Shown piece by piece: positions 63,813 through 64,000 of a DNA stretch of 64,000 nucleotides (position 1 is its first letter; each line of letters begins with the position of its first letter). Source of the DNA: Mongoliibacter ruber (GTDB lineage Bacteria > Bacteroidota > Bacteroidia > Cytophagales > Cyclobacteriaceae); contig NZ_PVTR01000011.1 in assembly GCF_003003005.1 (NCBI RefSeq), positions 95,459 through 159,458 on the forward strand. The letters run 5' to 3'. The translations under genes and the position numbers were made by a program. A model generated the notes under the pieces. It was not told the origin of the DNA and ran no database searches. It saw only the letters and a program-made list of their open reading frames with translations.

Positions 63813-64000
63813 ATGATGCAAATAAATGAATTGGCACAAATCAGTTCCCAAGTAAGGAGGGATTGTCTGCGTATGGTCCACGCCGTACAGTCCGGCCATC
63901 CCGGTGCAGCCCTTGGCATGTGCGAATATGTTGTAGCGCTTTATTTCAATGAAATGGAGCACAACAGTGATTTCAAAATGGAAGGCAAAGGTGAAGACCT
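63813..64000 (+). CDS. Transketolase N-terminal subunit, 5' end only
   Basis: Starting at ATG 63813 (or the adjacent ATG 63816) the frame is open to the window edge. It reads MQINELAQISSQVRRD, then RMVHAVQSGHPGAALGMCEY and VVALYFNEME, which matches the thiamine diphosphate-binding N-terminal part of transketolase: the conserved HPG (GHPGAALG) is in place. In Bacteroidota the enzyme is often split into two subunits, so this may be the N-terminal subunit. It acts in the pentose phosphate pathway. Only about 62 codons are visible. Confidence 0.88.
   Translation, partial: MMQINELAQISSQVRRDCLRMVHAVQSGHPGAALGMCEYVVALYFNEMEHNSDFKMEGKGED

Overview
The window looks like the chromosome of an aerobic, non-enteric Bacteroidota, most likely Cytophagales and close to Cyclobacteriaceae (Algoriphagus/Belliella-like). 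This placement is an inference from gene content: two SusC/SusD pairs, many Cys-lipoproteins, 7TMR-DISM receptors, a UpxY-type NusG, a proteasome-like (Anbu) cluster, AT-rich spacers and rare Shine-Dalgarno sequences. No tRNA, rRNA, CRISPR array, complete insertion sequence or phage was seen.

Layout. 1-5.3 kb: end of metH, metF, two small cytoplasmic proteins, a glycosyltransferase, an aldo/keto reductase and a Tat-signal Dabb protein. 5.4-8.3 kb: an S41 lipoprotein protease, a repeat- and hairpin-rich spacer, a decayed SRPBCC fragment and an alpha/beta hydrolase. 8.5-15.1 kb: a TetR-TolC-adaptor-RND efflux operon. 15.2-17.6 kb: an orphan UpxY-type NusG and two poorly characterised proteins. 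17.7-26 kb: housekeeping genes xseB-xseA, dapA-(DUF6913-like)-ligA, a TetR gene and metG. LigA carries a large extra segment. 26.1-26.9 kb: an outer-membrane protein gene broken by two lesions. 27.1-31.3 kb: the conserved ATP-grasp / alpha-E / Anbu / transglutaminase operon. 31.5-37 kb: metallophosphoesterase, a 274-bp tandem duplication, small proteins, a CBS protein and tagaturonate reductase.

37.2-51.8 kb is a polysaccharide utilisation locus read on the minus strand: 7TMR regulator, SusC, SusD, LamG lipoprotein, two GH144-type (glycoamylase-fold) lipoproteins, GH3 beta-glucosidase and an EEP-family protein. The GH144 plus GH3 pairing points to beta-1,2-glucan. 52.2-63.6 kb is a second SusC/SusD locus with a 1182-residue FG-GAP/ASPIC lipoprotein and no recognisable glycosidase, divergent from a second 7TMR regulator. 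The window ends in the start of a transketolase N-terminal subunit gene.

The most striking observation is that each SusC/SusD locus sits next to a gene encoding the same unusual fusion: a periplasmic sensor domain, a seven-helix 7TMR-DISM membrane unit, a long coiled coil, and then a C-terminal zinc ribbon plus helix-turn-helix that matches the DNA-binding end of IS1595/ISXO2-family transposases, with no catalytic DDE domain. I read these as membrane-bound one-component regulators built from a domesticated transposase DNA-binding module, each controlling its neighbouring SusC/SusD operon.
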